Numbered from the stretch's first letter, positions 7,857 through 16,997 are shown. The stretch: 64,000 nt of DNA from Hanstruepera ponticola (GCF_012931685.1 NZ_JABANC010000001.1:930001-994000), one strand, 5' to 3'. Made by a program: numbers and translations. The notes: generated by a model not told the origin, from the sequence alone.

Positions 7857-10106
7857 ATGGAAAAACTACGCGCATTATTTAAGAAAAAATGGGTAAAGTG
7901 GCCAATGATACTATTGGTTTCTGCTGTTCTTTTTCTTACGCTATTGTATGGCTTGACTTATTTGGGCTTATTCGGGAAACTACCAACACAGCAGGATTTA
8001 AGTACTTTAAAACAAGCTGAAGCAACTCAAGTTTTGGATAGTAATCAAAAACTTATAGGGAAATACTATATTTATGACAGACAGCCATTGCTATATAAAG
8101 ATTTTCCACAACACTTAATAGACGCTTTAATTGCGACGGAAGACGTACGTTTTTATGAGCACAATGGTATAGATAATAGAAGTTTATTACGCGTTTTTTT
8201 TAAAAACATCCTACTTCACGATGAATCTGCTGGAGGCGGAAGTACTATTACCTTGCAACTAGCAAAAAACCTTTTTGGCAGACAAGATTATTTAGCTTTC
8301 GGGATACTTATTAATAAGTTTAAAGAGTCTATAACAGCCAAACGTATAGAATCTATTTACTCTAAAGAAGATATTTTAACGCTTTATTTAAACACCGTTC
8401 CATTTCCAGATAATACATATGGTATTGAAAGTGCTGCACAAAAGTTTTTTAATAAACCTGCTAACAAATTAAGTTTATCTGAAGCAGCTACACTTGTTGG
8501 AACTTTAAAAGCCAACAATTATTACAATCCTAGAATTTCCAAAACTCGTAGTGAATTGCGACGCAATGTGGTTGTTAATCAAATGTTGAAGTATGACTTT
8601 ATTGACCAAGAACAAGCCGAAGCCATAAAACAAGATTCACTGGTTTTAGACTACCACTCTTTTAATCACGATATGGGATTAGCACCATATTTTAGAGCAC
8701 AGGTTAAAAAGGAACTTATTGAAAAATTAAAAACTATTAAAAAACCAAACGGTGAGCCTTATGATATTTACATAGATGGCTTAATAGTACATACGACACT
8801 TGATGCTACCATGCAATTGTATGCGGAAGAAGCTATGAACAATCATCTTACCAAGTTGCAAAATGAATATGAAAAGTCTTATGGAACTCGTGCACCTTGG
8901 AGACCTGAATCAGCTATATTTAAAAAATCACTTCAGGACTTGCCTATTTATAAACGTCTAGCAGAATCTGGTTTATCAGAAGACGCCATTCAAGATAGTT
9001 TATCAAAACCTAGAGATATTGAAGCCTTTTCTTGGAATGATACCAAAACTGAACAACTTTCAGTAATAGATAGTTTATCACATTATTTAAAGTTTTTAAA
9101 TACTGGGATGCTTTCAATTAATCCCTCAACTGGAGCTATAAAAGCGTATATAGGCGGTATTGACTATCGTTTTTTTAAGTATGATCATGTTTCACAAAGT
9201 GAACGTCAGGTAGGCTCTACTTTCAAACCCATTGTATATACTACAGCTATTGAACAAGGGATGAAACCATGCTCTTATTATGACGTGAAAGCCATAACAT
9301 ACACCAATTATGATAATTGGACACCAACCAATTCTGGTCAAGAAGAAGATGAAAATATCAAGTATAATCTTGAAAAGGCCTTAAGTCATTCTATAAACAC
9401 GATTGCTGTAAAGGTTTTAAATGATGTGGGCATTTCAGCCACAATTGAACAAGCCCAAAAAATGGGTATCGTTAAGGATTTACCTCAAGAACCTGCCTTA
9501 GCGTTAGGTGTTGCCGAAATTAATTTGAAAACATTAACAGGTGCTTATGCCAGTTATGTGAATAAAAGTATGGCTGTAAAACCTTATGCAATTACTAAAA
9601 TAACCGATAAAGCGGGAATCGTAATAGCAGAATTTGAACCTCAAGTTTCTAAGGAAGAAGCTTATAGTGATTATACACGTCAAGTGTTGTTAGAAATGAT
9701 GAAATCAACCATAAATCAAGGAACAGCATCCAGATTAAGGACCACATATAAACTTAATAATGCTATAGCTGGGAAAACTGGAACCACACAAGATAATAAG
9801 GATGGTTGGTTTGTAGGTCTAACACCAAAACTAGTAACCGTAACTTGGGTGGGAAACGACAATTACAATATTGGTTTTAAAACTACAGGTTTAGGCCAAG
9901 GGGCTAATTCGGCTTTACCACTATTTGCTAAATTCTACCAGAAACTTAACAACGACTCTAAATTCAAACAAATAACTCAAAGTCAGTTTGAAAAACCAAG
10001 CGCAGAAGTTTTAAATGATTTAGATTGTAAGTTAGAAAAGGAGGATAACTTTTTTCAGCGATTGTTTAAAAGCAAAAAGAAGAAAAAAGAATTTAAAGGG
10101 AATTAA
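7857..10106 (+). CDS. mrcA: Class A penicillin-binding protein (PBP1A-type)
   Basis: A 749-residue bifunctional peptidoglycan synthase with a short cytoplasmic N-terminus and one membrane segment (about residues 16-38). The GT51 transglycosylase domain has the catalytic-Glu motif ATEDVRFYEHNG (Glu95) and GGSTITLQLAKN. The transpeptidase domain has the active serine in STFK (454-457), S-I-N (512-514) and KTGT (640-643), so all three penicillin-binding motifs are intact. It polymerises glycan strands and cross-links stem peptides in the periplasm. The basic lysine-rich C-terminus (KSKKKKKEF) is a tail without a domain. The symbol mrcA is assigned by architecture; other class A PBPs in the genome could have the same layout. 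It ends at a terminator near 10120. Confidence 0.9.
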   Translation: MEKLRALFKKKWVKWPMILLVSAVLFLTLLYGLTYLGLFGKLPTQQDLSTLKQAEATQVLDSNQKLIGKYYIYDRQPLLYKDFPQHLIDALIATEDVRFYEHNGIDNRSLLRVFFKNILLHDESAGGGSTITLQLAKNLFGRQDYLAFGILINKFKESITAKRIESIYSKEDILTLYLNTVPFPDNTYGIESAAQKFFNKPANKLSLSEAATLVGTLKANNYYNPRISKTRSELRRNVVVNQMLKYDFIDQEQAEAIKQDSLVLDYHSFNHDMGLAPYFRAQVKKELIEKLKTIKKPNGEPYDIYIDGLIVHTTLDATMQLYAEEAMNNHLTKLQNEYEKSYGTRAPWRPESAIFKKSLQDLPIYKRLAESGLSEDAIQDSLSKPRDIEAFSWNDTKTEQLSVIDSLSHYLKFLNTGMLSINPSTGAIKAYIGGIDYRFFKYDHVSQSERQVGSTFKPIVYTTAIEQGMKPCSYYDVKAITYTNYDNWTPTNSGQEEDENIKYNLEKALSHSINTIAVKVLNDVGISATIEQAQKMGIVKDLPQEPALALGVAEINLKTLTGAYASYVNKSMAVKPYAITKITDKAGIVIAEFEPQVSKEEAYSDYTRQVLLEMMKSTINQGTASRLRTTYKLNNAIAGKTGTTQDNKDGWFVGLTPKLVTVTWVGNDNYNIGFKTTGLGQGANSALPLFAKFYQKLNNDSKFKQITQSQFEKPSAEVLNDLDCKLEKEDNFFQRLFKSKKKKKEFKGN

Positions 10107-10133
10107 AAAAGCGACCTAATTGGTCGCTTTTTA
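10105..10133. terminator. Bidirectional terminator
   Basis: GCGACC (10111-10116) pairs with GGTCGC (10122-10127), flanked by an A-run and a T-run. It lies between the penicillin-binding protein gene and the convergent DUF3078 gene. Confidence 0.85.
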
Positions 10134-10152
10134 TAATAAATAGTATCGTATG

Positions 10153-11088
10153 TTAGAATGAATAACTCAAACCAAACGTTGTATAAACTTGTAAGTCATT
10201 ATCTACATTATCAAAAGTAGGCTCTGGTTGAGTACCCATTGGATCCCAGTTTCCATAAGCAAAATTAACAGCTTCTTGCTTGTTATCTCTTAATCCTACT
10301 TCAAACCCGAGACCTAAACTTTTCCATACTTTATAACTCAACGAGTTTATCCATGTCCAGTTTGATAGGTTTGAATCTTCATAGCTCATGAATGCTGATA
10401 AGTTAGAGTTGAAAGTCAAGCCTCCAAATTCTTTCTTATAGTTGGCTACTACTTTAGCACCGAAAGATGACTCAAAAATAGCATCATTATCAGCAAAAAC
10501 AAAGTTGTAGTTCAATGGGTGTACCACAACAATTAAGTTGTCAATTGGAGTCCATGTAATACCAATACCAACATCTAAATATCCTGGATCATTAAAATTG
10601 TTAATTAATGTGGTGCGATATTCAGCAAGCGTAGAAGCTGCAAGTGATTTGGTTAATTTGTAACCGTAAAGTGACGTTACACTAAACACATCATTAGCTT
10701 CTCTAAAGCTATCATCATCAGTCGGGTCATCTTTATCATCAAATTTCACCCAACTCAAGTTTATGTTGGCTGTATTATACCAAAAATATTTTTCACGATC
10801 CAATTTGGCAAATGGGTTAGCCGTTATTGTAATATTACCTGATGAGTTATTTGGCGTACCTTGTCCGTACCAATTATTAAATTGAGAAAAACTTGCTCCA
10901 ATAGTACCGAAAGCTCCAAATTTCCAACCTGGAAATTCATCTATTTGCTTTTGTAAATCATCAATTCTACCTTGAATAGCATCAACTGAGTCTTGTTTTT
11001 GAGATTTCTCTTCTTTTAGTTCGTCAATAGTTTGCGAAAATGAAGCTGTCGCAAGCAGCATGAAACCTAGTGTAAAGATTTTTTTCAT
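10153..11088 (-). CDS. DUF3078 outer-membrane beta-barrel protein
   Basis: A 311-residue exported protein. A signal peptide ends at FSQ (residues 1-19), followed by a short coiled coil (about 22-52, alternating Lys/Asp/Gln). A beta-barrel region follows, starting at GWKFGAFGTIGASFSQFNNW, with many Trp/Tyr/Phe strands, and ends in the C-terminal aromatic signature LSYSF used by outer-membrane barrels. This is the layout of the Bacteroidota family DUF3078, whose function is unknown. It is the last gene of the SUF-linked minus-strand run, 61 bases after the DUF2480 gene, and has its own likely -7 box at 11142-11149, so it may be partly independent. Confidence 0.85.
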   Translation of the reverse strand: MKKIFTLGFMLLATASFSQTIDELKEEKSQKQDSVDAIQGRIDDLQKQIDEFPGWKFGAFGTIGASFSQFNNWYGQGTPNNSSGNITITANPFAKLDREKYFWYNTANINLSWVKFDDKDDPTDDDSFREANDVFSVTSLYGYKLTKSLAASTLAEYRTTLINNFNDPGYLDVGIGITWTPIDNLIVVVHPLNYNFVFADNDAIFESSFGAKVVANYKKEFGGLTFNSNLSAFMSYEDSNLSNWTWINSLSYKVWKSLGLGFEVGLRDNKQEAVNFAYGNWDPMGTQPEPTFDNVDNDLQVYTTFGLSYSF

Positions 11089-11141
11089 AAGAATAAAAAT
11101 GGATTAATTATAGCGTTTCTATAATTAGATTAATAACAAAG

Positions 11142-11149
11142 CAAAAATA
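11142..11149 (-). promoter_or_regulatory. Putative -7 element for the DUF3078 gene
   Basis: Read on the minus strand this is TATTTTTG, matching TAnnTTTG, 53 bases before the DUF3078 start and directly after the DUF2480 stop. No -33 box is evident. Confidence 0.4.
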
Positions 11150-11656
11150 CTACTTTCTTTTAAATAATGGAACATTTGAACAAGCTTCACCAAACATTAT
11201 AGATTTTGCTACTGGTTTTAACTTGCTTGAAATCATGCTGTAAGCATTTAAAGGGACGGGCTTTTTAGAACAGCCTTTTATAATTATGGGTTTGTCCTTT
11301 AGGTCAGAGATATCTAAATTATCTATAATATCTTGGTAAACTACCGTTTCCAAAGCCTCTAAATTTCCTACAACAGTTAATTTAGAAAAGGGTTGAAGTT
11401 CAACGGATATTAACATATAAGCCCAAGCAGGAATAATAGCATCTGTAGAGCAGTTAACAGCAACGTATTGGTTTTGGTATTGAGACCAGTTATGACTCAA
11501 TACGTAGGCTCTAAATTCTTTTTCACGAAGGACAATACCTTCATAAAGCCAGTTTGAAATATCTAATAAGACCCGTTCGCCTGTTGGATAATAATCCTCC
11601 AAATCGAATGTAACTAATTTACTGTTCGCTACGCGATTTACAATATCATCTGCCAT
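11150..11656 (-). CDS. DUF2480 family protein
   Basis: A 168-residue cytoplasmic protein without signal peptide or membrane segment. It fits DUF2480, a Bacteroidota family of unknown function that is repeatedly found beside SUF genes. The sequence begins MADDIVNRVANS and contains a conserved Cys region (VAVNCSTDAIIPAWAYML) and a terminal IIKGCSKK plus ACSNVPLFKR segment, so several cysteines could bind metal or a cluster. It starts 4 bases after the sufT stop, so it is translated from the same message as sufE and sufT. A role in Fe-S assembly or delivery is inference from position only. Confidence 0.82.
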   Translation of the reverse strand: MADDIVNRVANSKLVTFDLEDYYPTGERVLLDISNWLYEGIVLREKEFRAYVLSHNWSQYQNQYVAVNCSTDAIIPAWAYMLISVELQPFSKLTVVGNLEALETVVYQDIIDNLDISDLKDKPIIIKGCSKKPVPLNAYSMISSKLKPVAKSIMFGEACSNVPLFKRK

Positions 11657-11660
11657 AGCT

Positions 11661-11984
11661 TTAGAGCATGCCTAGTTCTAGTTTTGCCTCTTCACTCATT
11701 AAGTCTTGACTCCAAGGTGGGTCAAAAGTAATTTCTACTTCTGCAGAATTCACAGCATCTAAAGATTTTACTTTTTCTTCAACTTCTAATGGCAATGTTT
11801 CGGCCACAGGGCAATTAGGTGTTGTCAATGTCATGAGGATTTTTACATCATAATCTTCATTTACAAATACATCGTAAATAAGGCCTAATTCATAAATATC
11901 TACAGGGATTTCAGGATCATAAATGCTTTTTAAAACCTTAACAATTTTTTCACCTAGTTCGGTTGTATCTATAGTTTCGCTCAT
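11661..11984 (-). CDS. sufT: SufT-like DUF59/MIP18 family Fe-S assembly protein
   Basis: A 107-residue single-domain MIP18/DUF59 protein. The family signature is clear: KSIYDPEIPVDIYELGLIYD near the N-terminus and the conserved Cys58 in TLTTPNCPVAE, the residue implicated in cluster handling. Such proteins help maturation or transfer of Fe-S clusters in the cytosol. It lies between sufE (2 bases upstream) and the DUF2480 gene (4 bases downstream), a tight unit. The symbol is given by context and family; other names (PaaD-like, SUF system assembly protein) are used for the same fold. Confidence 0.88.
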   Translation of the reverse strand: MSETIDTTELGEKIVKVLKSIYDPEIPVDIYELGLIYDVFVNEDYDVKILMTLTTPNCPVAETLPLEVEEKVKSLDAVNSAEVEITFDPPWSQDLMSEEAKLELGML

Positions 11985-11986
11985 AA

Positions 11987-12409
11987 TTATTGTAGTTGTG
12001 TTTGGTATGCTATGGCATACATTTTCAATTGCTTTATCATACTCACTAAACCATTAGCGCGAGTAGGGGATAAATGATCTTTTAATCCAATTTCATCTAT
12101 GAAATCAGTATTGGCTTCAATGATGGCTTTTGGCGACTGATTTGAAAAAGCTCTAATAAGAATAGCAATGATTCCTTTAGTTATTATGGCATCACTATCT
12201 GCAGTAAAAATAATTTTCTCATTCTTCATTTCAGCATGCACCCAAACTTTACTTTGGCATCCTTTTATGATGTTTTCTTCCGTTTTATATTGGTCATCAA
12301 TAAGTGGTAATGTTTTACCTAAATCTATCATGTATTGGTAGCGCTCTTCCCAATCATCAAACATAGAAAACTCATCAATTATTTCGTTTTGAATATCTTC
12401 AATAGTCAT
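11987..12409 (-). CDS. sufE: SufE family sulfur acceptor protein
   Basis: A 140-residue SufE/YgdK-type protein that takes persulfide sulfur from the cysteine desulfurase SufS and passes it to the SufBCD scaffold. The acceptor Cys51 is in the diagnostic IIKGCQSKVWV segment, preceded by the DDWEERYQYMIDLGKTLP helix typical of the family. Length is normal. It starts a compact three-gene unit with sufT and DUF2480, separated from sufS by the metalloprotease and META lipoprotein genes. A -7 box at 12426-12433 suggests that it is transcribed from its own promoter. Confidence 0.92.
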   Translation of the reverse strand: MTIEDIQNEIIDEFSMFDDWEERYQYMIDLGKTLPLIDDQYKTEENIIKGCQSKVWVHAEMKNEKIIFTADSDAIITKGIIAILIRAFSNQSPKAIIEANTDFIDEIGLKDHLSPTRANGLVSMIKQLKMYAIAYQTQLQ

Positions 12410-12425
12410 TAACTCAAATTTTCTA

Positions 12426-12433
12426 CAAAAATA
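12426..12433 (-). promoter_or_regulatory. Putative -7 element for sufE-sufT-DUF2480
   Basis: On the minus strand TATTTTTG matches TAnnTTTG, 17 bases before the sufE start. It implies that the distal suf genes can be expressed apart from sufABCDS. Confidence 0.45.
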
Positions 12434-12440
12434 CAGATAA

Positions 12441-13223
12441 CTATTGTTTCTCTGCCTTTTTCTTCATAGATAAAACCTTATTCACGATATTTTCTATTGA
12501 TTTTGGTGGATTCCCATGATCAAAAATAGGTGTTTTGTAGGTTTTCCCATTTAGCTCAATTTGTAATGTAGCTGCTGCTGCTGCATCATGATGACTTGAT
12601 TTTGAAGGTGCTTCTAAATTTGATAATGAATCAAGGTCTAATTCATTAACCATTTTTTCTAATTCATTCCAAAGAGTATCTGGGTATTCACTACTCTCAC
12701 TAACATCAAGGTTATAATCATTTGAAAAATTAATATGTTCTTGATTAATCCAGATTTTTTCAAAAAAACCTCTAGTAGAAGCTTGATAGGTAATCATTAA
12801 ATTGTTTTGTGTTTGAAAAGCCGTAATAACGTTAGTATCATCTTTTTTTAGGGTTATAGTCTCATCATCAATAAGAAAATTATTAGCATTGGTTAAGGCT
12901 TCCAGCATTTTGGATTCAACGGCATTTTTTTCTTCAGGACAAGACATTCTTGTAGCAGCAAGTGGTCCAATTCTTATGTTCGAACCATTTATTTCATAGG
13001 AGCTAGTAAACCTATTACAACCAGAATAACCAGATACCATTTTTAAACTATCATTGAATATGATTGTTAATTCAGATGAAGCCTCGTTGGAGTCGTTAAT
13101 AAGGCCAATTTTATAATTGCCATTCGGAAAATTTTCTGAAATAGCATTTTCATTGATTTTTTTCTCTGAGTTTCCACATGAAGCAATTGAAATAAAAACA
13201 GTTAAGATAAACGTGAATTTCAT
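12441..13223 (-). CDS. META-domain lipoprotein
   Basis: A 260-residue lipoprotein: the signal peptide has a lipobox ending at Cys16 (IASCGNSEKK). Residues about 30-125 look like a META/HslJ-type domain (SGYSGCNRFTSSYEI, GPLAATRMSC, ending in an LTNANNF/ITL strand), a fold found in heat-inducible lipoproteins linked to envelope stress. The C-terminal half (about 140-260) has no family I recognise and contains an Ala-rich patch and a Lys-rich end. It sits between sufE and the metalloprotease gene on the same strand. Its function is unknown; a stress-related envelope role is inferred from the domain. Confidence 0.72.
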   Translation of the reverse strand: MKFTFILTVFISIASCGNSEKKINENAISENFPNGNYKIGLINDSNEASSELTIIFNDSLKMVSGYSGCNRFTSSYEINGSNIRIGPLAATRMSCPEEKNAVESKMLEALTNANNFLIDDETITLKKDDTNVITAFQTQNNLMITYQASTRGFFEKIWINQEHINFSNDYNLDVSESSEYPDTLWNELEKMVNELDLDSLSNLEAPSKSSHHDAAAAATLQIELNGKTYKTPIFDHGNPPKSIENIVNKVLSMKKKAEKQ

Positions 13224-13257
13224 TTGTTATAATTTTAATATTATATATAATAATACA

Positions 13258-13286
13258 AAAAAGACGCCAAAGTTGGCGTCTTTAAA
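13258..13286 (-). terminator. Terminator of the metalloprotease gene
   Basis: GACGCCAA (13263-13270) pairs with TTGGCGTC (13273-13280). Read on the minus strand it is followed by a T-run, directly downstream of the metalloprotease stop at 13306. Confidence 0.8.
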
Positions 13287-13305
13287 TTTTATATATAAAT
13301 AAAGT

Positions 13306-14385
13306 TTAGTTTCCGGCTAAAGAAGCTCGTGCTCCACCTGATTCAAACAAGGCTCTCATTCTAGTATTTTGACCGTTTGTAAACATATACATGCAATCAT
13401 CATATACATAATCCATATAGTTCATGGTCATGTCATTAGAACGACAATTTACAGTAGGGTAAGAAGGACAACCGTAGTTTGGTGCATCAGATGTTGGTGT
13501 ATCAGCAACGAAATCATCTCTTCTGCAGTTTCCATCTCCCCAGATATGACGTAGGTTTAACCAGTGACCAACTTCGTGAGTGCCAGTTCTTCCATGTCCG
13601 TAAACACCTCCCGCATTATTTTCTCCAAAATAATCAGTTCCAATCACAACACCATCAGTAGAGCTAGGTCCACCAGGGAATTGAGCGTATCCTAAAATTC
13701 CACCACCTATTTCACATACCCAAATATTTAAATATGTTGATGGGTCAGTTACATCAATGCCACCTTGACCACTGTCTTTCATAGCATCATTGGTTCCCCA
13801 AGAAGAACGTGTATTAACAACTCTATTTACTGTATGAAGCGTAAAAGAGATTCCGCAATCAGCAATATCACCAGCAAATTCAGAAGGAACTTGGTTAGCA
13901 TTAGAATTATTAGCATTAAAATCTTCATTTAATACAGCTATTTGAGAACTAACTTGTTGGTTACTTACTTGACCAGAAAATTGCTCAATAATATTAACAA
14001 CTACTGGAATTGAAACAGGAGCAGTAAATCCTGGATCTGGGTCTCCACCTCCATTGTTTCCTCCACCATTGCCATTACCATTTCCGGCTCCATCAGGTTT
14101 TTTAGCCGCAATAGATTTTCTTGTTTGATACTCAATGTCAAACATGGTTTGCTCTAAATTAGGGTTCTCATTCAATAGTCTATTTAAGTTAACCATTGAA
14201 TAGCATGATTTTGATTTTCCTTCTGCAATTCTTGCAGCTTCATCAATATCTGCATCTGTATAGACATAAAAATCACTCATGTCAATTTTTGATTGGTCAT
14301 TGTTTGAAATGTTGTTTTCCTGATCATCATTACATGATCCAAATAGTAGAGCTAGAGCAGCCATACCAAGAAGTGTTTTTTTCAT
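13306..14385 (-). CDS. M43 (pappalysin-like) zinc metalloprotease lipoprotein
   Basis: A 359-residue exported protease. The lipobox is at Cys18 (LLFGSCNDD). A Gly/Asn-rich linker (about 99-115) separates the N-terminal region from the catalytic domain. The metzincin zinc site HEVGHWLNLRH is complete (His270, Glu271, His274, His280), followed by the family's WGDG and a methionine-turn segment MNYMDY (about 321-326). Cysteine pairs around the active site (GNCRRDD, YGCPSYPTVNC) suit an extracytoplasmic disulfide-stabilised enzyme. There is no C-terminal T9SS tail, so it is probably anchored by lipid. It interrupts the suf series between sufS and sufE, with its own terminator, and has no evident link to Fe-S assembly. 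Confidence 0.87.
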   Translation of the reverse strand: MKKTLLGMAALALLFGSCNDDQENNISNNDQSKIDMSDFYVYTDADIDEAARIAEGKSKSCYSMVNLNRLLNENPNLEQTMFDIEYQTRKSIAAKKPDGAGNGNGNGGGNNGGGDPDPGFTAPVSIPVVVNIIEQFSGQVSNQQVSSQIAVLNEDFNANNSNANQVPSEFAGDIADCGISFTLHTVNRVVNTRSSWGTNDAMKDSGQGGIDVTDPSTYLNIWVCEIGGGILGYAQFPGGPSSTDGVVIGTDYFGENNAGGVYGHGRTGTHEVGHWLNLRHIWGDGNCRRDDFVADTPTSDAPNYGCPSYPTVNCRSNDMTMNYMDYVYDDCMYMFTNGQNTRMRALFESGGARASLAGN

Positions 14386-14499
14386 AATTATGTAAAATTT
14401 GGTTAAAAATATTGCCGAATATATAATTAATTAAGAAAAAATTAACATGATTGATAAAAAAATATTAAATTTTTCGACGAAATGCATTTTGCTTATAAA

Positions 14500-14526
14500 A
14501 ATAAAAAAAACACCCATTGGGTGTTA
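14500..14526 (-). terminator. Terminator of the sufABCDS operon
   Basis: AACACCC (14509-14515) pairs with GGGTGTT (14519-14525). On the minus strand it is followed by a run of eight T, just past the sufS stop at 14552. Confidence 0.85.
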
Positions 14527-14551
14527 GTGTTTGATTGTCAAAAAGTTAAGT

Positions 14552-15766
14552 TTATGTTAGCATCATTTTAGCTTTTTTCACACCCTCGATTAATGTATCA
14601 ACTTCTGATATGGTATTGTAAAATGCAAAGGAAGCTCTAACAGTTCCAGGTATTTTAAAATAGTCCATGATGGGTTGCGCACAATGATGACCCGTTCTTA
14701 CTGCAATCCCTAATTTATCCAGTATGGTGCCTACATCATAAGGATGAATACCTTGTAGATTGAAAGAGATGACAGAGGTTTTGTGCTTTGAAGTGCCGTA
14801 AATTTTTAAGCCTTCAATTTCAAGTAGTTTTTTTGTAGCGTAAACTAATAACTCATTTTCATAATTGGCTATGTTATCAAAACCAATTTCATTCATGTAA
14901 TCTATAGCAGTTCCAAAGGCAATACCACCACAAATATTTGGTGTTCCTGCTTCAAACTTATGTGGTAAATCAGCATAAGTAGTTTTTTCAAAAGTTACTT
15001 CAGCAATCATTTCACCACCACCTTGATAAGGCGGTAATTTGTTTAGCCAAGCTTCTTTTCCATATAATATACCAACACCTGTTGGGCCACACATTTTATG
15101 GGCTGAAGCTACGTAGAAGTCAACATCCAAATCTTGAACATCTGGTTTTACGTGAGGGCATGCTTGTGCACCATCTACTAAAACAGCTGCACCAACCTGA
15201 TGAGCCTTTTCAATGATATCCTCAATGGGATTTATGGTTCCTAAAGCATTGGAAATATGGTTTACAAAAACTAATTTTGTGTTTGAGGACAACAGCTTAT
15301 CATATTCAGGTATGACCAATTCACCGTATTCATTCATAGGAATGACTTTTAGAATGGCACCTGTGTGTTCACAGAGCATTTGCCAAGGCACAATATTGCT
15401 ATGATGTTCTAATGCTGAAACAATAATTTCATCTCCTTTTTTTAATAATGACGAAAACCCATTGGCAACTAAATTTATACCATGAGTTGTCCCAGAGGTA
15501 AAAATGATTTCATGTGCTTTTTCAGCATTAAAGTGCTTTTGAATAGTTTGCCTAGCAGCTTCATATTTATCTGTTGCTTCCTGACTTAAGGTATGAACGC
15601 CTCTATGGATGTTGGCGTTGTAATTTGAATAATAATCAACGATACAATCAATAACCTGTTTTGGTGTTTGCGATGTGGCCGCATTGTCTAAATAGACTAG
15701 AGGTTTGCCATTGACTTGTCTTGAAAGTATGGGGAAGTCTTTGCGAATGTCTTCTATGTTAAGCAT
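14552..15766 (-). CDS. sufS: Cysteine desulfurase SufS
   Basis: A 404-residue PLP-dependent class V aminotransferase-fold enzyme that removes sulfur from cysteine to form a persulfide. Visible motifs: YLDNAATSQTP at the N-terminus, the PLP-binding Lys224 in SAHKMCGPTGVG, and the persulfide Cys362 in RTGHHCAQP, with the short active loop of the group II (SufS/CsdA) type. Length is normal. It is the last gene of the first suf transcription unit. Its start lies 4 bases from the stop of the propeller-like gene, so that inserted gene is co-transcribed with it. Confidence 0.95.
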   Translation of the reverse strand: MLNIEDIRKDFPILSRQVNGKPLVYLDNAATSQTPKQVIDCIVDYYSNYNANIHRGVHTLSQEATDKYEAARQTIQKHFNAEKAHEIIFTSGTTHGINLVANGFSSLLKKGDEIIVSALEHHSNIVPWQMLCEHTGAILKVIPMNEYGELVIPEYDKLLSSNTKLVFVNHISNALGTINPIEDIIEKAHQVGAAVLVDGAQACPHVKPDVQDLDVDFYVASAHKMCGPTGVGILYGKEAWLNKLPPYQGGGEMIAEVTFEKTTYADLPHKFEAGTPNICGGIAFGTAIDYMNEIGFDNIANYENELLVYATKKLLEIEGLKIYGTSKHKTSVISFNLQGIHPYDVGTILDKLGIAVRTGHHCAQPIMDYFKIPGTVRASFAFYNTISEVDTLIEGVKKAKMMLT

Positions 15767-15770
15767 TGTA

Positions 15771-16997
15771 TTATTTGTAGTATTTTATTTTCTGTCCATC
15801 AAAATACCCTATGCCATTTAGGTTTGTCAAAAATACGAAACGGTTTTTATCTAAAAACTCAAATTTCTTAACAGACATTTGATATCCAACAGCATTTGGC
15901 AAACCTGCCTTCCACGTTAAAGTAGGGTTTAAAATTAACTCTTTATCATAGCTACCATCTTTTTTTATTATCCTAAAGAAGCCATTATTAGTGTAATAAT
16001 ACACTGAATAATCAAAAGGATTATATGATATTGGGCCTAAATATTCTTTAATATCCATTTTAGTGTAAGAAATGAAATCCCCATCTTTATTTTTATATTC
16101 TTTAATAGAAGTTTCGTTTTCTAAAATGTATTTTAAAGATTCATTTTTATAGAAATCTTCAAATTCTGTTTTCTTTAAAACATCAATTCTGCCATCAACA
16201 AAAAAGTGCATTAAACTTTCGCTTGTATAAAAATTACCTTCACGATCTTCGGTAATTCCCTTAATATTAGATGTGTAAAGGTTATGAGGAAACTTAATCA
16301 AAGTGTCAGTTTTTGTTATTACTACCTTTTCAGGAAATTCTGAAAAAATTATTGAATCATCTTCTGGCCAATCTCCATATTTATCATTATATATAGAGCC
16401 TAAACTATCGTCACAAAAAAACTCTTTAGTATTAAGATTAAAAAAACACATATCTCCACCCCATTCTCCAGAATCATAGCCAAGCCATAACCTGTTTTTA
16501 CTATCTAAAAAGTATGTATCTGGCTTAATTAAACTGTTTGAAGGTTTTCTATATCCAGACCTCCAGAAAAAACGAGAATTTTTATCGTTAGGCTGATAAA
16601 TCTTTCCATCTAGAACGAATGATTTATTTGTAACAATAAGCAATTTATTGTTATTATCGATTAAAATAAAATAAATATATTCCTCTTCAGGAACCTTAGT
16701 AATTATTTGATTACTGCTAGTCACAATAACTCTACCATCAGATAAACCTGCAAAAATTTCATTTTTAGAATTTTTGGTAATTGAATTACTATTGCTATTA
16801 ATTAATTTAACTTTATTTGATTGAGTGTTCCAAGCTACTAAACTATCACCTTTAGTGATGGCATAGACATCATTTTCGAGAACAACAAAGTCCTTATAGT
16901 TGGTATCTAGATTATTAAAAACAATTGAAGGGATACTATCTTGACTGAAGATCAGATTTGTTTCAAGTATGACAAGAAATAATAAAAGGATTCTCAT
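15771..16997 (-). CDS. Secreted propeller-like protein of unknown function
   Basis: A 408-residue exported protein; residues 1-18 are a signal peptide ending at FSQ. The body has recurring short units such as NEIFAGLSDGRV, NRLWLGYDSG, REGNFYTSES and DGRIDVL. These resemble blades of beta-propellers in two-component-regulator-propeller families, but no clean repeat period was found by eye. No catalytic motif, lipobox or T9SS tail is visible. It is inserted between sufD (92 bases upstream) and sufS (4 bases downstream) on the same strand. It has more AT-rich codons (many Asn, Lys, Ile) than the suf genes around it, which suggests a later arrival. No function is claimed. Confidence 0.7.
   Translation of the reverse strand: MRILLLFLVILETNLIFSQDSIPSIVFNNLDTNYKDFVVLENDVYAITKGDSLVAWNTQSNKVKLINSNSNSITKNSKNEIFAGLSDGRVIVTSSNQIITKVPEEEYIYFILIDNNNKLLIVTNKSFVLDGKIYQPNDKNSRFFWRSGYRKPSNSLIKPDTYFLDSKNRLWLGYDSGEWGGDMCFFNLNTKEFFCDDSLGSIYNDKYGDWPEDDSIIFSEFPEKVVITKTDTLIKFPHNLYTSNIKGITEDREGNFYTSESLMHFFVDGRIDVLKKTEFEDFYKNESLKYILENETSIKEYKNKDGDFISYTKMDIKEYLGPISYNPFDYSVYYYTNNGFFRIIKKDGSYDKELILNPTLTWKAGLPNAVGYQMSVKKFEFLDKNRFVFLTNLNGIGYFDGQKIKYYK

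Noticed and set aside
13306-14385. T9SS cargo status for the metalloprotease
   Set aside because: There is no type A or B sorting tail at the C-terminus, and a lipobox is present.
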